64,000 bases of DNA from Jaenimonas drosophilae (GCA_030849065.1 JASAON010001645.1:91923-155922); one strand, 5' to 3'; shown: positions 47,631-57,559, counted from the first letter of the stretch. Notes: generated from the letters alone by a model not told the origin. A program made the numbers and translations.

Positions 47631-49571
47631 ATGTTCGCCACATTCCTGCCCTTTTGGGGCGCGCCCACCTCCACCAACAAAAGCCACGACGCCCGCTCTC
47701 CATCGCGGCGAGGCCGCCCCGCCCGCCACGATCGGCGCAGCGGCATGTTTCCCGAGCTCCTCAATCGCCTCCTCTGCTCCGCCGAGGTGTACGACCCGCA
47801 TGTGGAGGCAGCACCCGTTATTAGCAGCCTGCATCTGCACTCAGACTTCTTCACAAGCGATGATGATGATGAGCGCACATCAACCACGAAGCTCGAGAAC
47901 TTTTCTTCGTCACCGACAACAACCCCAACGCTGGCCACGACCTCGGAGGAGGAGGAGGGCCACGCTGATGTTGTTGCCACACCCAACATCTCCCCCTTCA
48001 CCGTCACCGACACACGCGTCATGGTGCAGCCTATCACCACCCACAACAACACCGATGTGGCGCGATTGCGCCGACCACGAATCAATGAGCGTCGTCCTCG
48101 CCGACGGAACATGCGAGCATCATTGCGACCCGACAGCCCACCCATCACCTTGTTGGCAAAGGTGGTGGATGAATCCGCGCATGCCGATGATGCCAATGAT
48201 GTTCCTCCGATGCCATCCTTCTCTTCCTGCACCTCTGCGACGGAGGAGCAGGAGGATAAGGATCACCCCAGCGATTTGAGCCGCCACGCGTGGATGAGCC
48301 GCCGACGTTGTCTCGCACCAACATCTTGCCCGTCACCACCACCTCCACCTCCTCCGATGAATGATGAATATGATGCCCATCTTGCTCTACGCACAGCTTC
48401 ACTCTATCCGCTGGCTTCCCACGCCTACGTGGATCGCATCATCTTCTGCCAACACACGCAGCAGTGCTTCGCCCTGCTCACCCGCCTCACCGCCGCCCAC
48501 GACCACGCCTGGAGCCTTCACTTGCGGCTATATCAGCTCTATTACTACTACGTGGCACCACTGCTGCACGGGCGGAGCATGTCGGAGCTCCCGCCCGACG
48601 TGCAGCAGAGTGCCATCCTACAACCGCCCCTCTCCAGGATGGAGCAGAGGCAGATGGAGCACCAACTACTACACACCGGAACAGGTGCTGTGAAGCGTTT
48701 TCACGCATCCTTCATCCCCGCAGTACCAACCGCCTCCTCCAAATCGTCGGCATGTGAAGGTGACGATGATGATGATGATGATGAGCAGAGATCATCGGTG
48801 GTGTTGGATTATCAAGTTTTTACGTACCGCTTCGATGCCACCTGGAGTGCCTTGTTGCGTTCTGTGAAGGCCTTCATTGCAGAACCGCAGATACCAACTC
48901 CATCAACCTCGCAATCCTCCACGGACGATGGTACCACAGCGACGGAGGTGGAGGAGCGCTGGCCGCCCATGCAGCAACAGAGCAGCGTGAGCTTCGCCGC
49001 CACGATGCTTCATTCGATGGAGCTCTTTGAACGGGATTGCGAGGTGCAGGTGGCGATCCAGGAGATTGAGCGTTGGGTGTGTTGGTGCCGAGAGATCTTC
49101 TTTGCCACGCGGATGCACGACGCGAAGGCCGTGGCGACGCAGAGTGCCGCCAGCCGCCATGTGGATGAGACGGAGCCCACATCATTTGGTGCCATCGCCA
49201 CGACGGCCACGACGACATCGCACCACTCACCCATCAACTGGACCTATGCTCAACAAGAGCGCATCTCTGAGCGCATTGCGCTCGAACGCCAGCATGCACG
49301 TTGGCTCGTTATTCAGCGGGCAAGAGAAGATGGAAGCTGGAAGAAGAAGCCACCAACGCCAACAACACCAACACCAACACCACCTGCGGAGCAGCAACGC
49401 ATCGTGGATGATGGAGGTGGCGGGCGCGGAGAACGCGAGGTTCCTAGCGCACCTCGAGCGATGCGAGGAGCCAATCACCGCCACGTTTTTCACGCCGATG
49501 ATGACGCGATGGAAATGCACCACCGACCCATCAACACAAGCTGCTTCGGTTTTGGTGGCTTCTTCAGCTGA
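47631..49571 (+). CDS. Hypothetical protein with acidic and Pro-rich segments
   Basis: This is a 646-residue protein that I do not recognise. The first 240 residues are disordered (Ser, Thr, Asp, Arg) and end in a seven-Pro run. Residues about 250-350 look folded and helical (HAYVDRIIFCQHTQQCFALL, LRLYQLYYYYVAPLL). An acidic Asp run sits near 380, and a second folded helical part (about 395-560) follows, including LLRSVKAFI and IEERIALERQHARWLVI-like helices. The tail is Pro/Thr-rich and ends GFGGFFS. The even coding texture and the absence of stops over 1.9 kb support a real gene. The start is the ATG immediately after a CATCAT repeat. Confidence 0.75.
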   Translation: MFATFLPFWGAPTSTNKSHDARSPSRRGRPARHDRRSGMFPELLNRLLCSAEVYDPHVEAAPVISSLHLHSDFFTSDDDDERTSTTKLENFSSSPTTTPTLATTSEEEEGHADVVATPNISPFTVTDTRVMVQPITTHNNTDVARLRRPRINERRPRRRNMRASLRPDSPPITLLAKVVDESAHADDANDVPPMPSFSSCTSATEEQEDKDHPSDLSRHAWMSRRRCLAPTSCPSPPPPPPPMNDEYDAHLALRTASLYPLASHAYVDRIIFCQHTQQCFALLTRLTAAHDHAWSLHLRLYQLYYYYVAPLLHGRSMSELPPDVQQSAILQPPLSRMEQRQMEHQLLHTGTGAVKRFHASFIPAVPTASSKSSACEGDDDDDDDEQRSSVVLDYQVFTYRFDATWSALLRSVKAFIAEPQIPTPSTSQSSTDDGTTATEVEERWPPMQQQSSVSFAATMLHSMELFERDCEVQVAIQEIERWVCWCREIFFATRMHDAKAVATQSAASRHVDETEPTSFGAIATTATTTSHHSPINWTYAQQERISERIALERQHARWLVIQRAREDGSWKKKPPTPTTPTPTPPAEQQRIVDDGGGGRGEREVPSAPRAMRGANHRHVFHADDDAMEMHHRPINTSCFGFGGFFS

Positions 49572-49590
49572 TGTGCTGCGCATTGCACGA

Positions 49591-49612
49591 CCACACACAC
49601 ACACACACACGC
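49591..49612. repeat. (CA)n microsatellite
   Basis: About ten CA units in the 3' UTR just after the hypothetical gene. Confidence 0.9.
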
Positions 49613-49817
49613 ACATCAGCGGTACTCATCCTCTCTCTTCCTGCCCTACTTCATCCCTCTTGGTGGGGAGTTGGTCTGCGGCCCACGTGCGATTCCACCA
49701 TCATCATCTACATCATTTATGCGGCTTGTTTGTCGTCGTGCCCTTGCTACACGCAGATACGCACAACACCACCTCCCCCCCTTTCATTGTGCTCGTTGAA
49801 TCCAATGTTCCTGTTCC

Positions 49818-49818
<1 letters not shown>

Positions 49819-49852
<34 letters not shown>
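49819..49852. repeat. (TTG)n microsatellite
   Basis: About eleven TTG units (CAA on the other strand). The 453-base intergenic region around it holds only repeats and the acceptor below. Confidence 0.9.
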
Positions 49853-49853
<1 letters not shown>

Positions 49854-49918
49854 ACGACTCTCACGCAGAGTTACAGTGTTCGCACACTTGTACTCCTCTT
49901 CCTTCTTCTTATCTCGAA

Positions 49919-49938
49919 GTTTTTTTTTTCTTGCTCAG
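49919..49938 (+). promoter_or_regulatory. Polypyrimidine tract and trans-splice acceptor
   Basis: A T11 run plus CTTGCTCAG, with AG at 49937-49938. It implies an 86-base 5' UTR containing the CA repeat at 49981-50013 before the ATG at 50025. Confidence 0.7.
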
Positions 49939-49980
49939 TCTGAGTATTGGTCGCTGGTATCTACTTCGTGTGTAAATCCG

Positions 49981-50013
49981 TCACACACACACACACACAC
50001 ACTCACACACACA
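49981..50013. repeat. (CA)n microsatellite in 5' UTR
   Basis: CA units interrupted once by TCA, inside the predicted 5' UTR of the DEAD-box-like gene. Confidence 0.9.
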
Positions 50014-50024
50014 TCTTCATCATC

Positions 50025-52355
50025 ATGAGCGGCCGCAGCCACGCCAACACCAGTCGTGGCCTCCGCCACATTAAGAAGTACCTCGGCGAGGATGCCGAGC
50101 GTCTCGCTCGCTCCAACCGCGCCGCCGACGTTGTTCCTGTGCTTCAGAAGAGGCAGCGCACCGCCACCACAGCGGCGGAGGAGGGCCCCTTGTCGGCGGA
50201 GGTGTTGGCGCATGTGCGGGCGAGCTGCCCCAATGCCGCCAAGAAGCTCAGCACACGCCAAACACGTCTCGTTGAATCTCTCGCCGATGTTCGTGCGCTG
50301 CGACGCCTCAAGACGGACCTTACACATGAATCTTCCATCTCAATAAAACGCGTGCATCTCGAGAGCATCGAGGCCATGAGCGATGCCATCGCCATCGCCA
50401 GCATTCAGCGCCAGTGGAGCGCTGCGGCTGGATCGCATGAGGTTGCGCACGCCCACGCCGTGGAAGGTGCCTCGCTCTGTGTGTTGGTGGATGATCATGA
50501 TGCCGCGGTGGCGATGCAAGCCGACCTCGCGGCGCGCTACCCATGCGCAACGGTTGCGCTGCTCGATGCGGATGCCACCACATCGTCCACCGACGAGGAG
50601 GCGATGACGGCGTTGCGTTTCCCAACGTTTCCGCTCGGCGATGCGCCGACACGGCGTGGCGGGCAATCGCCACGCCGCCGTTCACCCTCGCCCACCCGGG
50701 GCGGCGCGGGGAGTGAGCCCCGCTCACCGCCTTCACCAACGTGCCCTGAATCCGAGTCTGTCGCGTCCTGCGCCATTGTGCTCATCACGCCCGCTGCATT
50801 CGTGGCCGTTGACCGTCGCAGCGCCATTTGGAAGTTTTTTGGTGCTTTCGTCGTCATCCTCTCCCGCCACAACTCCGCCCTCCTCCAGCTCCCCATGAGC
50901 GATGCGCATCATGATGTGCTGAGCATGCCGCAGCTCTCCGCGCACCGATGGAGCTGCCTCGGGCATGTGGCCGTGGCCGCTGTTCTCTCCACCACATCCG
51001 CCACCCTCACGGCACCACGCCTCGACTGGCTCACAACACACCGCCCCACCACCAACAACAACAACACATCATCATCCTCCGCCCACAACACCAGCCTCTC
51101 ACCCACAAAGGATGCCTCCATCTCACCCAACAAGGCGCCGGTGGCCCTCGCCGCGGCCCCCCTCGCCGCCAGCCGTCGCGAGGTGCGCATCCATTACGCC
51201 GCCCTCGATGGCATGCCACGCTTCCTCCTCCTCTTCTCACTCATCAAGGGTCTCGTGCCTGGGCGCGGGTTGGTGGTACACGTTGCCACCAAGGCCATGG
51301 CGGCATACCTCTACGAGGCGCTCTACGCCCTCGACGCAGAGGTGCCATCCTTCGTCCGCCTCCTCACCGACTACGATGGTGCGAGCAGCTTGAGCGTGGT
51401 GCAGAGCCCCGAGGGCCGTGCTCAGCTCATCCACGTTTTTGCGGAGGTGGTGAGCGCTGGACGTCAAACCACCTCCACGCCCCCACCCGTTGGCGCGCAC
51501 ACATCTGCGGTGCTCATCTCGTGCTATGGCATCGTGCCACCAGCGGGAGATGTATTTGTGTGCTACGACATCATCCCCGACGTGCCCAACTTTGGCCTCT
51601 TCGTCGCTGACTCCCTCACTCCTGGCGCGGTGGAACAGCCATCACCCGCAGCCAACAACAACAACAACAACAACGACACCACCACGACGACGGGCCAGCG
51701 CGAGACGAAGGCGCACAAACGTACCCGCTGCCACTCCCCCATTCCGCTCATTGGCCAGGACGGTGAGAGCCCGCGTGGCAGCCAACAACACACCGATCCC
51801 CGCAGCCCCTCCACACCCAACAACACCGATCAGCACAGCTTCAGCTCCAGTGGCACACTGCACAACTACTCCTTCATCATTCTTCTTCTCCGCACGAATG
51901 AGATGAGCGGGGCGCTGCGCCATCTTCGCGCCGCGGGGAAGCGCCTCCACATCACGTACACACCTCTCGAGGCACGCCAGATGCCATCGGTGGCGCGCTT
52001 TCGGTTGGTGGCGGATAAGATGCAATCCCTGCACCAAAAAATGTTCTCCATTCAGAATTTGGCCTACAGCGCCTACAAGGACACCATGACGGCGTACGCC
52101 ACGGTTGGGCCACGCGACGTTTATGATGAGCGCAACGTATCGCTCGAGAAGGTGGCGGAGGAGTTTGGTTTTACGGAGGTGCCGCTGCTCGATTTGCGTT
52201 TGCGCGATACGCCATTCCGCCCGAAGGAGGACTACTTCAAGGCGGCGCAGAAGAAGGCGGTGGAGGAGCGACGGCGCTATCGCAGCTTTGCCGATCAGCA
52301 CATCATTGGCGAGGCACCCGAGCCACATGAAGTGGATGAGGAGCCCCAGGAGTAG
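50025..52355 (+). CDS. DEAD-box-helicase-derived protein lacking ATPase motifs
   Basis: This 776-residue protein keeps the outline of a DEAD-box helicase of the Has1/DDX18-Dbp4/DDX10 type. The C-terminal DUF4217-like module is clear (666-725: SIQNLAYSAYKDTMTAY, VSLEKVAEEFGF, VPLLDLRL). A motif Ia-like strand (SLCVLVDDHDAAVAMQADLA), ITPAAF (cf. TPGRL) and a lobe-2 strand GLVVHVATKAMAAYL are also recognisable. The catalytic motifs are gone: the Walker A position reads AAGSHEV (134-140) and the DEAD position VVILSRHN (276-283). It therefore cannot hydrolyse ATP in the usual way. The intact frame and good codon use argue against a pseudogene. The paralogues act in ribosome biogenesis, so a structural role in pre-rRNA processing is inferred. 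Two low-complexity insertions (Asn/Thr/Ser) interrupt the lobes. Confidence 0.65.
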   Translation: MSGRSHANTSRGLRHIKKYLGEDAERLARSNRAADVVPVLQKRQRTATTAAEEGPLSAEVLAHVRASCPNAAKKLSTRQTRLVESLADVRALRRLKTDLTHESSISIKRVHLESIEAMSDAIAIASIQRQWSAAAGSHEVAHAHAVEGASLCVLVDDHDAAVAMQADLAARYPCATVALLDADATTSSTDEEAMTALRFPTFPLGDAPTRRGGQSPRRRSPSPTRGGAGSEPRSPPSPTCPESESVASCAIVLITPAAFVAVDRRSAIWKFFGAFVVILSRHNSALLQLPMSDAHHDVLSMPQLSAHRWSCLGHVAVAAVLSTTSATLTAPRLDWLTTHRPTTNNNNTSSSSAHNTSLSPTKDASISPNKAPVALAAAPLAASRREVRIHYAALDGMPRFLLLFSLIKGLVPGRGLVVHVATKAMAAYLYEALYALDAEVPSFVRLLTDYDGASSLSVVQSPEGRAQLIHVFAEVVSAGRQTTSTPPPVGAHTSAVLISCYGIVPPAGDVFVCYDIIPDVPNFGLFVADSLTPGAVEQPSPAANNNNNNNDTTTTTGQRETKAHKRTRCHSPIPLIGQDGESPRGSQQHTDPRSPSTPNNTDQHSFSSSGTLHNYSFIILLLRTNEMSGALRHLRAAGKRLHITYTPLEARQMPSVARFRLVADKMQSLHQKMFSIQNLAYSAYKDTMTAYATVGPRDVYDERNVSLEKVAEEFGFTEVPLLDLRLRDTPFRPKEDYFKAAQKKAVEERRRYRSFADQHIIGEAPEPHEVDEEPQE

Positions 52356-52864
52356 CAATATATGAGCTGTTGTTGTTGTTGTTGTTGTTGTGTGCCATCA
52401 TCAACATCATCATCATCATCATCATCATCATCAACATCATCATCAACGACAGCTTCTTTTTTTTTCCCCCATCGGATAAGAGAAGAGACCGCGGAGGTCG
52501 CTCAACGTGTTTCTTTTTTTTTTTTTTTGTAAGAGTTGTTTTCCAAGACTAACTAATTCAGTTTCATGAGGTACGCGAACATCATCGTCATGTACTACTG
52601 CATCTATGCGTGATACAGATTGTGGAGGTAGTAGGTGAGATGGCGATGATGTTGTTGTGTGCCATTACAAAAAAAAATGTTGTTCTTCTTCCTACGCAGG
52701 TGATGGAGTACATGTGCGTCGTGCATCTCATTGTGGGCAATCGTAAGCACAACAACACAAATCTTCTTCTCCTTCTTCATTTTCATTCTCGTGTCGCAGT
52801 AAGGTGAGCCGAGACACACACACACACACACAACACGTTGCGTCCTTCTTCACACCACACATCC
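52356..52864. other. Intergenic region rich in repeats
   Basis: 510 bases: repeats at 52369-52446, a T16 run at about 52514-52529 and a pyrimidine tract (52761-52790). The acceptor GTGTCGCAG has its AG at 52798-52799, followed by a short CA run. No gene is seen. Confidence 0.7.
52369..52446. repeat. (TTG)n followed by (CAT)n microsatellites
   Basis: TTG units at 52369-52391, then TGCCATCATCAACATC and a long CAT/CAA array to about 52446. Confidence 0.85.
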
Positions 52865-55777
52865 ATGGCGAGTGCTGTTCCCACGCAGCATGACCTCATT
52901 GCGGAGAGCGCCGCAGCGGTGGCCGCGCACAAGGAGCTCCTCACAACCCCGTGCATGGTTTATGATGCGATCAACCGCCGCATCTCCCCCAATCCGTCGT
53001 ACAGCCGTCCACGAATGATGCATATGGCGCGTGTGCAGTCCAGCTTCATTGGCCTCATCCGCAACGCTCACCGTTTGCGCGAGGAACGCACACCGAAGGA
53101 GCTCCTCTTCGCCGTGGAGCAGGCGCTCATCTATGCCATGGCCTCCACCGCCGCCACAACAGCCACCCATGAAGTGCGTACGCCAATGACGTACACCTCC
53201 ATCACCAATGATGCGGAGCTGCAACCTCATCTTGTGCTGCTCGAGCACGTCCTGGCACATCATGATGTTGCCAGCAGCTCCATCACCGCCATGGGCCACC
53301 TCCTCGCCAATGATGTGTGCTACGAGGCCCTCACCACCGTTCTGGATCATTTGTTGGTGCGCCTCACGCAGGAGAAGCTCGAGGATGGCCGACGTAGTGC
53401 GGAGGAGCGCAAGGCCTTGGCGGCAACACTGCAAAATGCGCGCGACTGCAAACGTTGTGTGGAGGAGATGCATACCGCCTACCACACCATTGATACACCA
53501 TCTCAACATCAACGCCGCACACCTCTCACAATGATCGCACCGCTGCCACAACAACGTGCGGCGATGCTCCACGCCTCCACCACCGCCAGCAAGCTGCTCA
53601 TGGCGAGCTATTACGGCCTTCTTGGTTGTGTTACGACGCTTGATCCCGATCGGCGTGCGCTTCAGGGGGTGAACGTGGATGCACGCACATCTTCATCTAC
53701 ATCATCATCATCAATATCATCATCAGCCATGGTGGAGGAGTACGACCCCTACTCTGGCAAGCTTGTCTTGGCGCGGCCGTTGAGCTCATGTCGCTGGGGC
53801 CTCTCCTTCAACGAGGCGGGCTTTGTTGTTGGGGTGAGCAACACGCTACGCACATCAACGGAGGCGGGTGAGCGGCTCTTCCACGCTCTTCAGCTCCGCG
53901 CCACGACGGGATTGCGTGTGCGAGAGGTTCAGCGCCGCCGCATTGGTGGGGCCAAGTCTTCCACCTCTCCCCTCGCCGAGATCATTAACAAGATGCAGAG
54001 CATGGCGGATAGCGATAGCTTAACGTTGTTGCTGGAGAAGGTGCCACAGCCAGATCTCACCTCCGCACACGAGGTGCTCTTCACGGTGGCTGACCAGGGC
54101 AACGAACGCAGCAGTGGCCAACATGCCGTGTTGGTGTTGCAGCGCTTCTCCACGGCGGTGCCGTGGGGCTGCCGGTTTGCGATGGATGCGCCATCTCAAC
54201 AACTTCACCTCGTGGATTGTGCGTCATCGGTGCGTCTCTGCCCCGCGGCGAAGGAGTTTCTCTTTGATTTTCGCAACCGACTTCGTGTGGTGCAGCTCAA
54301 TTATCGTGATGTGCGGCAGATTGATGGTATGGCACGAGTGGAGGATGTGGTGGGCTCTACGGTGTTGTTGGCACTAGGGCTGCAGGTGCTGCCGGCAACA
54401 ACAACGGATGAGGCGACGATGGCCGTACCACCACCACCACCACCACCAACAACAACAACAGCAACTTTAGATGATGTTTCGTCCTCCTCTCCCGCAGGAC
54501 TAGATGATACGGATGCAGATGTGGTTAGAAGTGAGATGTTTGCTTCTGCGGAGACAACGGCTGCCGTTGATGCGGATCCAACGCTCACTGCAATAGATGC
54601 TGCATCAGGAGAGTTGGGGGATGAGGTGGCACACAACCATGACGAAGATGCTCGTGTGGCTGAGGACGACGTGGAGGATGGCGTTGATGCAGCTCAGCAA
54701 GCTGGAGCCGAGAGAGATGAGATGCTGCCGGGATCGGAGTCTGCCTATGGTGAGCTAGATGATTTGCTGAAGGAGCTGGATGAGGCGGAGGAGCTCATTC
54801 AGCAACATGCGCAGACCGACAATGTTGATGCAAGCGCGGCAATGAAGAACATCGTGCACGTGGAGGCAGAGGCAGAGGAGGAGGTTGATGCTGCAGAGCC
54901 TGAGGTGGTGCCATCTCCTACCGCTGATGCTATCGATGCCGCTGTTGCTGCCGTTGCTGCCTCAACGAATGCTGCTGATGGCACTGACGCATCTCCTTCC
55001 CTCGATGCCATTGATGCTGCTGTTGCTGCTGCTGCTGCTTCATCATGTACTACGGATGCAACAGCCACACAGCCACTCGTTCAGCAACCAAGCACAGACA
55101 TGATTGATTCCATCGTGCAGGAGATCCTCACCAAGAAGAAGACGATGGAGGAGCACAAACCACGGAAGAAGGCTGGCCGCCCACCAAAGAAGGCGGCAGC
55201 AACATTGGCGGTGGAGATGGATGCATCCACGAACAACGCCGCGGAAGATGTGCCTGTGCTTCCACCACGTGCGAGTGCGACGGAGCTTGCCATGGATGAG
55301 ATCTCTACCAAGAAGAAAGATACATCCAACAACATTGCTGATGCTGATGATGCAGTGAAGAACACGAAGGATGGGGAGGAGGCCGCTGCCACAGCCGATG
55401 CTGTGCCACGCGTCTCTCTCGCGCAGCTGATGGAGGCCTCTCCGCTGCACTTCACCAACTCCATCAGCGCCAACACCTTCGATGGCACAACACTCGAGAT
55501 GTCGCGGCCCGGCGTGGAGCATCCGTGGGAGATGCTGATCGCCTTCGCCGGCCCTGACATCCTCCTCACGCGTTTGCCGCCTCTCTCCACTGCGGGCCGC
55601 ACGCACCCCTTCACACGCTATCTCAACCCCGACGCCGATGGCCGTGGACGTTGGCTGATTGAGAGCATCAACGGCGAGGATCTCACCCTGCTCAACAAGA
55701 AGCAGAAGGTGGCAACGCTGGAGCTGCTGAAGAAGTGCGTCAACGTGCGTTTGGCGTTGCGCGGTCTCCCCAAGTAG
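52865..55777 (+). CDS. Three-module PDZ-like protein with AT-hook
   Basis: This is a 970-residue protein not matched to any named gene. The first 250 residues are helical. Three copies of a PDZ-like module follow. Module A (about 300-395) contains CRWGLSFNEAGFVVGV and LTLLLEK. Module B (about 420-510) contains VLVLQRF, PWGCRFA, RLRVVQLN and VLLALGLQV. Module C (about 875-970) contains LEMSRP, PWEMLIAFAG, LIESINGEDL and VRLALRGLPK. Each has a Trp in the ligand loop, a central V/I-x-x-N-strand and a last Leu-rich strand. Between B and C is a 220-residue Asp/Glu/Ala-rich linker, then RKKAGRPPKK (767-776), an AT-hook DNA-binding motif. The next gene carries a fourth copy of the module plus AT-hooks. 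A DNA-organising role is inferred only. The start skips a TTG-initiated extension. Confidence 0.75.
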   Translation: MASAVPTQHDLIAESAAAVAAHKELLTTPCMVYDAINRRISPNPSYSRPRMMHMARVQSSFIGLIRNAHRLREERTPKELLFAVEQALIYAMASTAATTATHEVRTPMTYTSITNDAELQPHLVLLEHVLAHHDVASSSITAMGHLLANDVCYEALTTVLDHLLVRLTQEKLEDGRRSAEERKALAATLQNARDCKRCVEEMHTAYHTIDTPSQHQRRTPLTMIAPLPQQRAAMLHASTTASKLLMASYYGLLGCVTTLDPDRRALQGVNVDARTSSSTSSSSISSSAMVEEYDPYSGKLVLARPLSSCRWGLSFNEAGFVVGVSNTLRTSTEAGERLFHALQLRATTGLRVREVQRRRIGGAKSSTSPLAEIINKMQSMADSDSLTLLLEKVPQPDLTSAHEVLFTVADQGNERSSGQHAVLVLQRFSTAVPWGCRFAMDAPSQQLHLVDCASSVRLCPAAKEFLFDFRNRLRVVQLNYRDVRQIDGMARVEDVVGSTVLLALGLQVLPATTTDEATMAVPPPPPPPTTTTATLDDVSSSSPAGLDDTDADVVRSEMFASAETTAAVDADPTLTAIDAASGELGDEVAHNHDEDARVAEDDVEDGVDAAQQAGAERDEMLPGSESAYGELDDLLKELDEAEELIQQHAQTDNVDASAAMKNIVHVEAEAEEEVDAAEPEVVPSPTADAIDAAVAAVAASTNAADGTDASPSLDAIDAAVAAAAASSCTTDATATQPLVQQPSTDMIDSIVQEILTKKKTMEEHKPRKKAGRPPKKAAATLAVEMDASTNNAAEDVPVLPPRASATELAMDEISTKKKDTSNNIADADDAVKNTKDGEEAAATADAVPRVSLAQLMEASPLHFTNSISANTFDGTTLEMSRPGVEHPWEMLIAFAGPDILLTRLPPLSTAGRTHPFTRYLNPDADGRGRWLIESINGEDLTLLNKKQKVATLELLKKCVNVRLALRGLPK

Positions 55778-56133
55778 TGGAGGGCGTGAGGAGACGAGCA
55801 GGAATGTGCTGCAATAGATAGAGAGCTCAACGCAACACCATTATATAGATCATATCCTACGTACGTGTGGGGTATGACTGCACAGTTCAGCCACACACAC
55901 GTCCCATGGCTGTGGTGAAATGGATGGTGTGTGTTGGTGCTGCGTGGCGTTGCCCATGGATCTCACGTGACGAAGTGTGTGTGGAGGTATTATGACCTCA
56001 TCCTGTCGGTGTGTGCTGCCATATGCATGTGTTGCTCCTTCTTCTTCATTTGCGTTGCTGCCAGCCTTCTACACATAGAGCATAAAAAGCACCATTACAC
56101 ACACACACAAAAAAGGCATCATCACCATTTATT
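55778..56133. other. Intergenic region
   Basis: 356 bases between the two PDZ-like/AT-hook genes. It has a pyrimidine tract near 56034-56060, a possible acceptor CCAG (56063-56064) and a CA run before the next start. Confidence 0.65.
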
Positions 56134-57204
56134 ATGCATCGAAAGTTGTTGTGGCGTAGCTCCCCACTTCGGCACATCTCCGCCGTTGTATCTGATGTTG
56201 GCACACCCTCCACCTCTCTCATCACCATCTCCTCCCTCCCCGCCAACACCTCTGCCGCGTCCTCTGCCACCACACCCGCACCCGATGCGGTGTTCGAGGG
56301 AGATGAGTACTCTATTCATCGTCGGCGGAAGGAGTGGAGGCTGCGCGGGCTGCCACCCTACCTCGTGAGCCACTCCGCCGCGCTCTCCGCCATCTTCCCT
56401 CGCGGTGAGGTGGCGGCGAAGGATGTTGTGCGGCTGCTGAGCATCAACGGCCAGGCGGTGGAGGAGATTCCAGCCAAAGCCATTCGTGAGTCCATGCTGC
56501 CAGACCAGCGCTATACGATTGTTGTATCTCTTGAACGGCCACAGCCCCAACAACAACAACAACAACAACAAGATGATGATAATGAGAATGCTGAGCACAA
56601 GACAACGGTTGTTGCAAAGAAGGTTGGCCGTGGGCGGAAGAAGATGGTACAGACGTTGGAGGAACACACGACTGACGCACACGTTGAGAGCGCCGCCCCC
56701 ACACCAAAACGGCGTGGACGTCCGGCAGGAAGTTGCAACAAGAACAAGATGCTGGCAGCACCGCCCGTGGAGCCAGTAGAGGTGGATGAGAAGCACACAA
56801 CGCTGAAGATTAACAAGGTTGGTCGCGTACGCCGGCGCCGTACAGCGACGGTTGTGATGGATGATGATGCCGCCACACCCTCATCATCATCTACATCAGC
56901 AACACTGCCCCTGGATGACGCCGTTGCTGCGGTGTTGCAATCTTTCCAAACAAGCCAAACAGCTGCGGAAACAACAACAACAACAACAACAACAACACTT
57001 GGCTCCACCGAATTGCGACGAAAGCGTGGACGTAAGCCCGCCGCCACGAAGGAAGTGGCTAAGTCGGAAGACGTTGATGGTATTAACCTACAACACGAAC
57101 AACCATCCTCGAGCAGCATTCCGCTGCCGACCAAGGTGAAGGCGGCTGGCAAACGTGCGGGGCGACGAACACTTCCCAGAGATGGTGAATCATTGGCATT
57201 CTAG
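56134..57204 (+). CDS. PDZ-like protein with multiple AT-hooks, possibly mitochondrial
   Basis: This is a 356-residue protein of unknown function. The N-terminus MHRKLLWRSSPLRHIS lacks acidic residues and has Arg/Lys with hydrophobics, like a mitochondrial presequence. Residues about 59-136 form one PDZ-like module: EYSIHRRRKEWRLRG, then VVRLLSINGQAVEEI and YTIVVSLERP. The rest is disordered with several Gly-Arg cores flanked by basics: VGRGRKK, KRRGRPAG, VGRVRRRR and RKRGRKPA. RGRP and RGRK cores are AT-hooks that bind the minor groove of AT-rich DNA. PolyGln (137-146) and polyThr runs interrupt the tail. AT-rich kinetoplast DNA is a natural target, so a kDNA-binding role is attractive but unproven. 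The gene sits directly after its likely paralogue. Confidence 0.72.
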   Translation: MHRKLLWRSSPLRHISAVVSDVGTPSTSLITISSLPANTSAASSATTPAPDAVFEGDEYSIHRRRKEWRLRGLPPYLVSHSAALSAIFPRGEVAAKDVVRLLSINGQAVEEIPAKAIRESMLPDQRYTIVVSLERPQPQQQQQQQQDDDNENAEHKTTVVAKKVGRGRKKMVQTLEEHTTDAHVESAAPTPKRRGRPAGSCNKNKMLAAPPVEPVEVDEKHTTLKINKVGRVRRRRTATVVMDDDAATPSSSSTSATLPLDDAVAAVLQSFQTSQTAAETTTTTTTTTLGSTELRRKRGRKPAATKEVAKSEDVDGINLQHEQPSSSSIPLPTKVKAAGKRAGRRTLPRDGESLAF

Positions 57205-57558
57205 CATGGTGGTACCCACATGTTGGAGAGGCCATGACATCCACAAACATGAATTTTTTTTTTTTTGTTGTTGTTGTGGTGTTGGATGCTGCCGATTGAT
57301 GGATGTAATCATCATCATCATCATCAACCTCACCCGAACTTCGTACATAGATACATACGAGCATAGAAGAAAACACAAGCGGAGTGGAAGAGTTGCGCTG
57401 CCAATGACCAACATCCATGTTGTATGCATGACGAACACCAGATAAAAGGCACCATGCTCCTACAACCTTCTCCTTCTTATTCTTGTCTCTCACTACTCTA
57501 CTATGTGCTCCTCCTCCGCTCACTACACTTCTTCTTGTGTTGTTTCATCTTCAGAACT
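57205..57558. other. Intergenic region
   Basis: 3' UTR and flank with a T13 run (about 57255-57267), TTG repeats and an ATC microsatellite near 57307-57325. No gene is seen. Confidence 0.65.
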
Positions 57559-57559
57559 G

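Noticed and set aside
47560..48279. 239-codon + strand frame overlapping the hypothetical gene
   Set aside because: It is the alternative frame of a stop-poor coding region; the 646-residue frame is longer and better structured.
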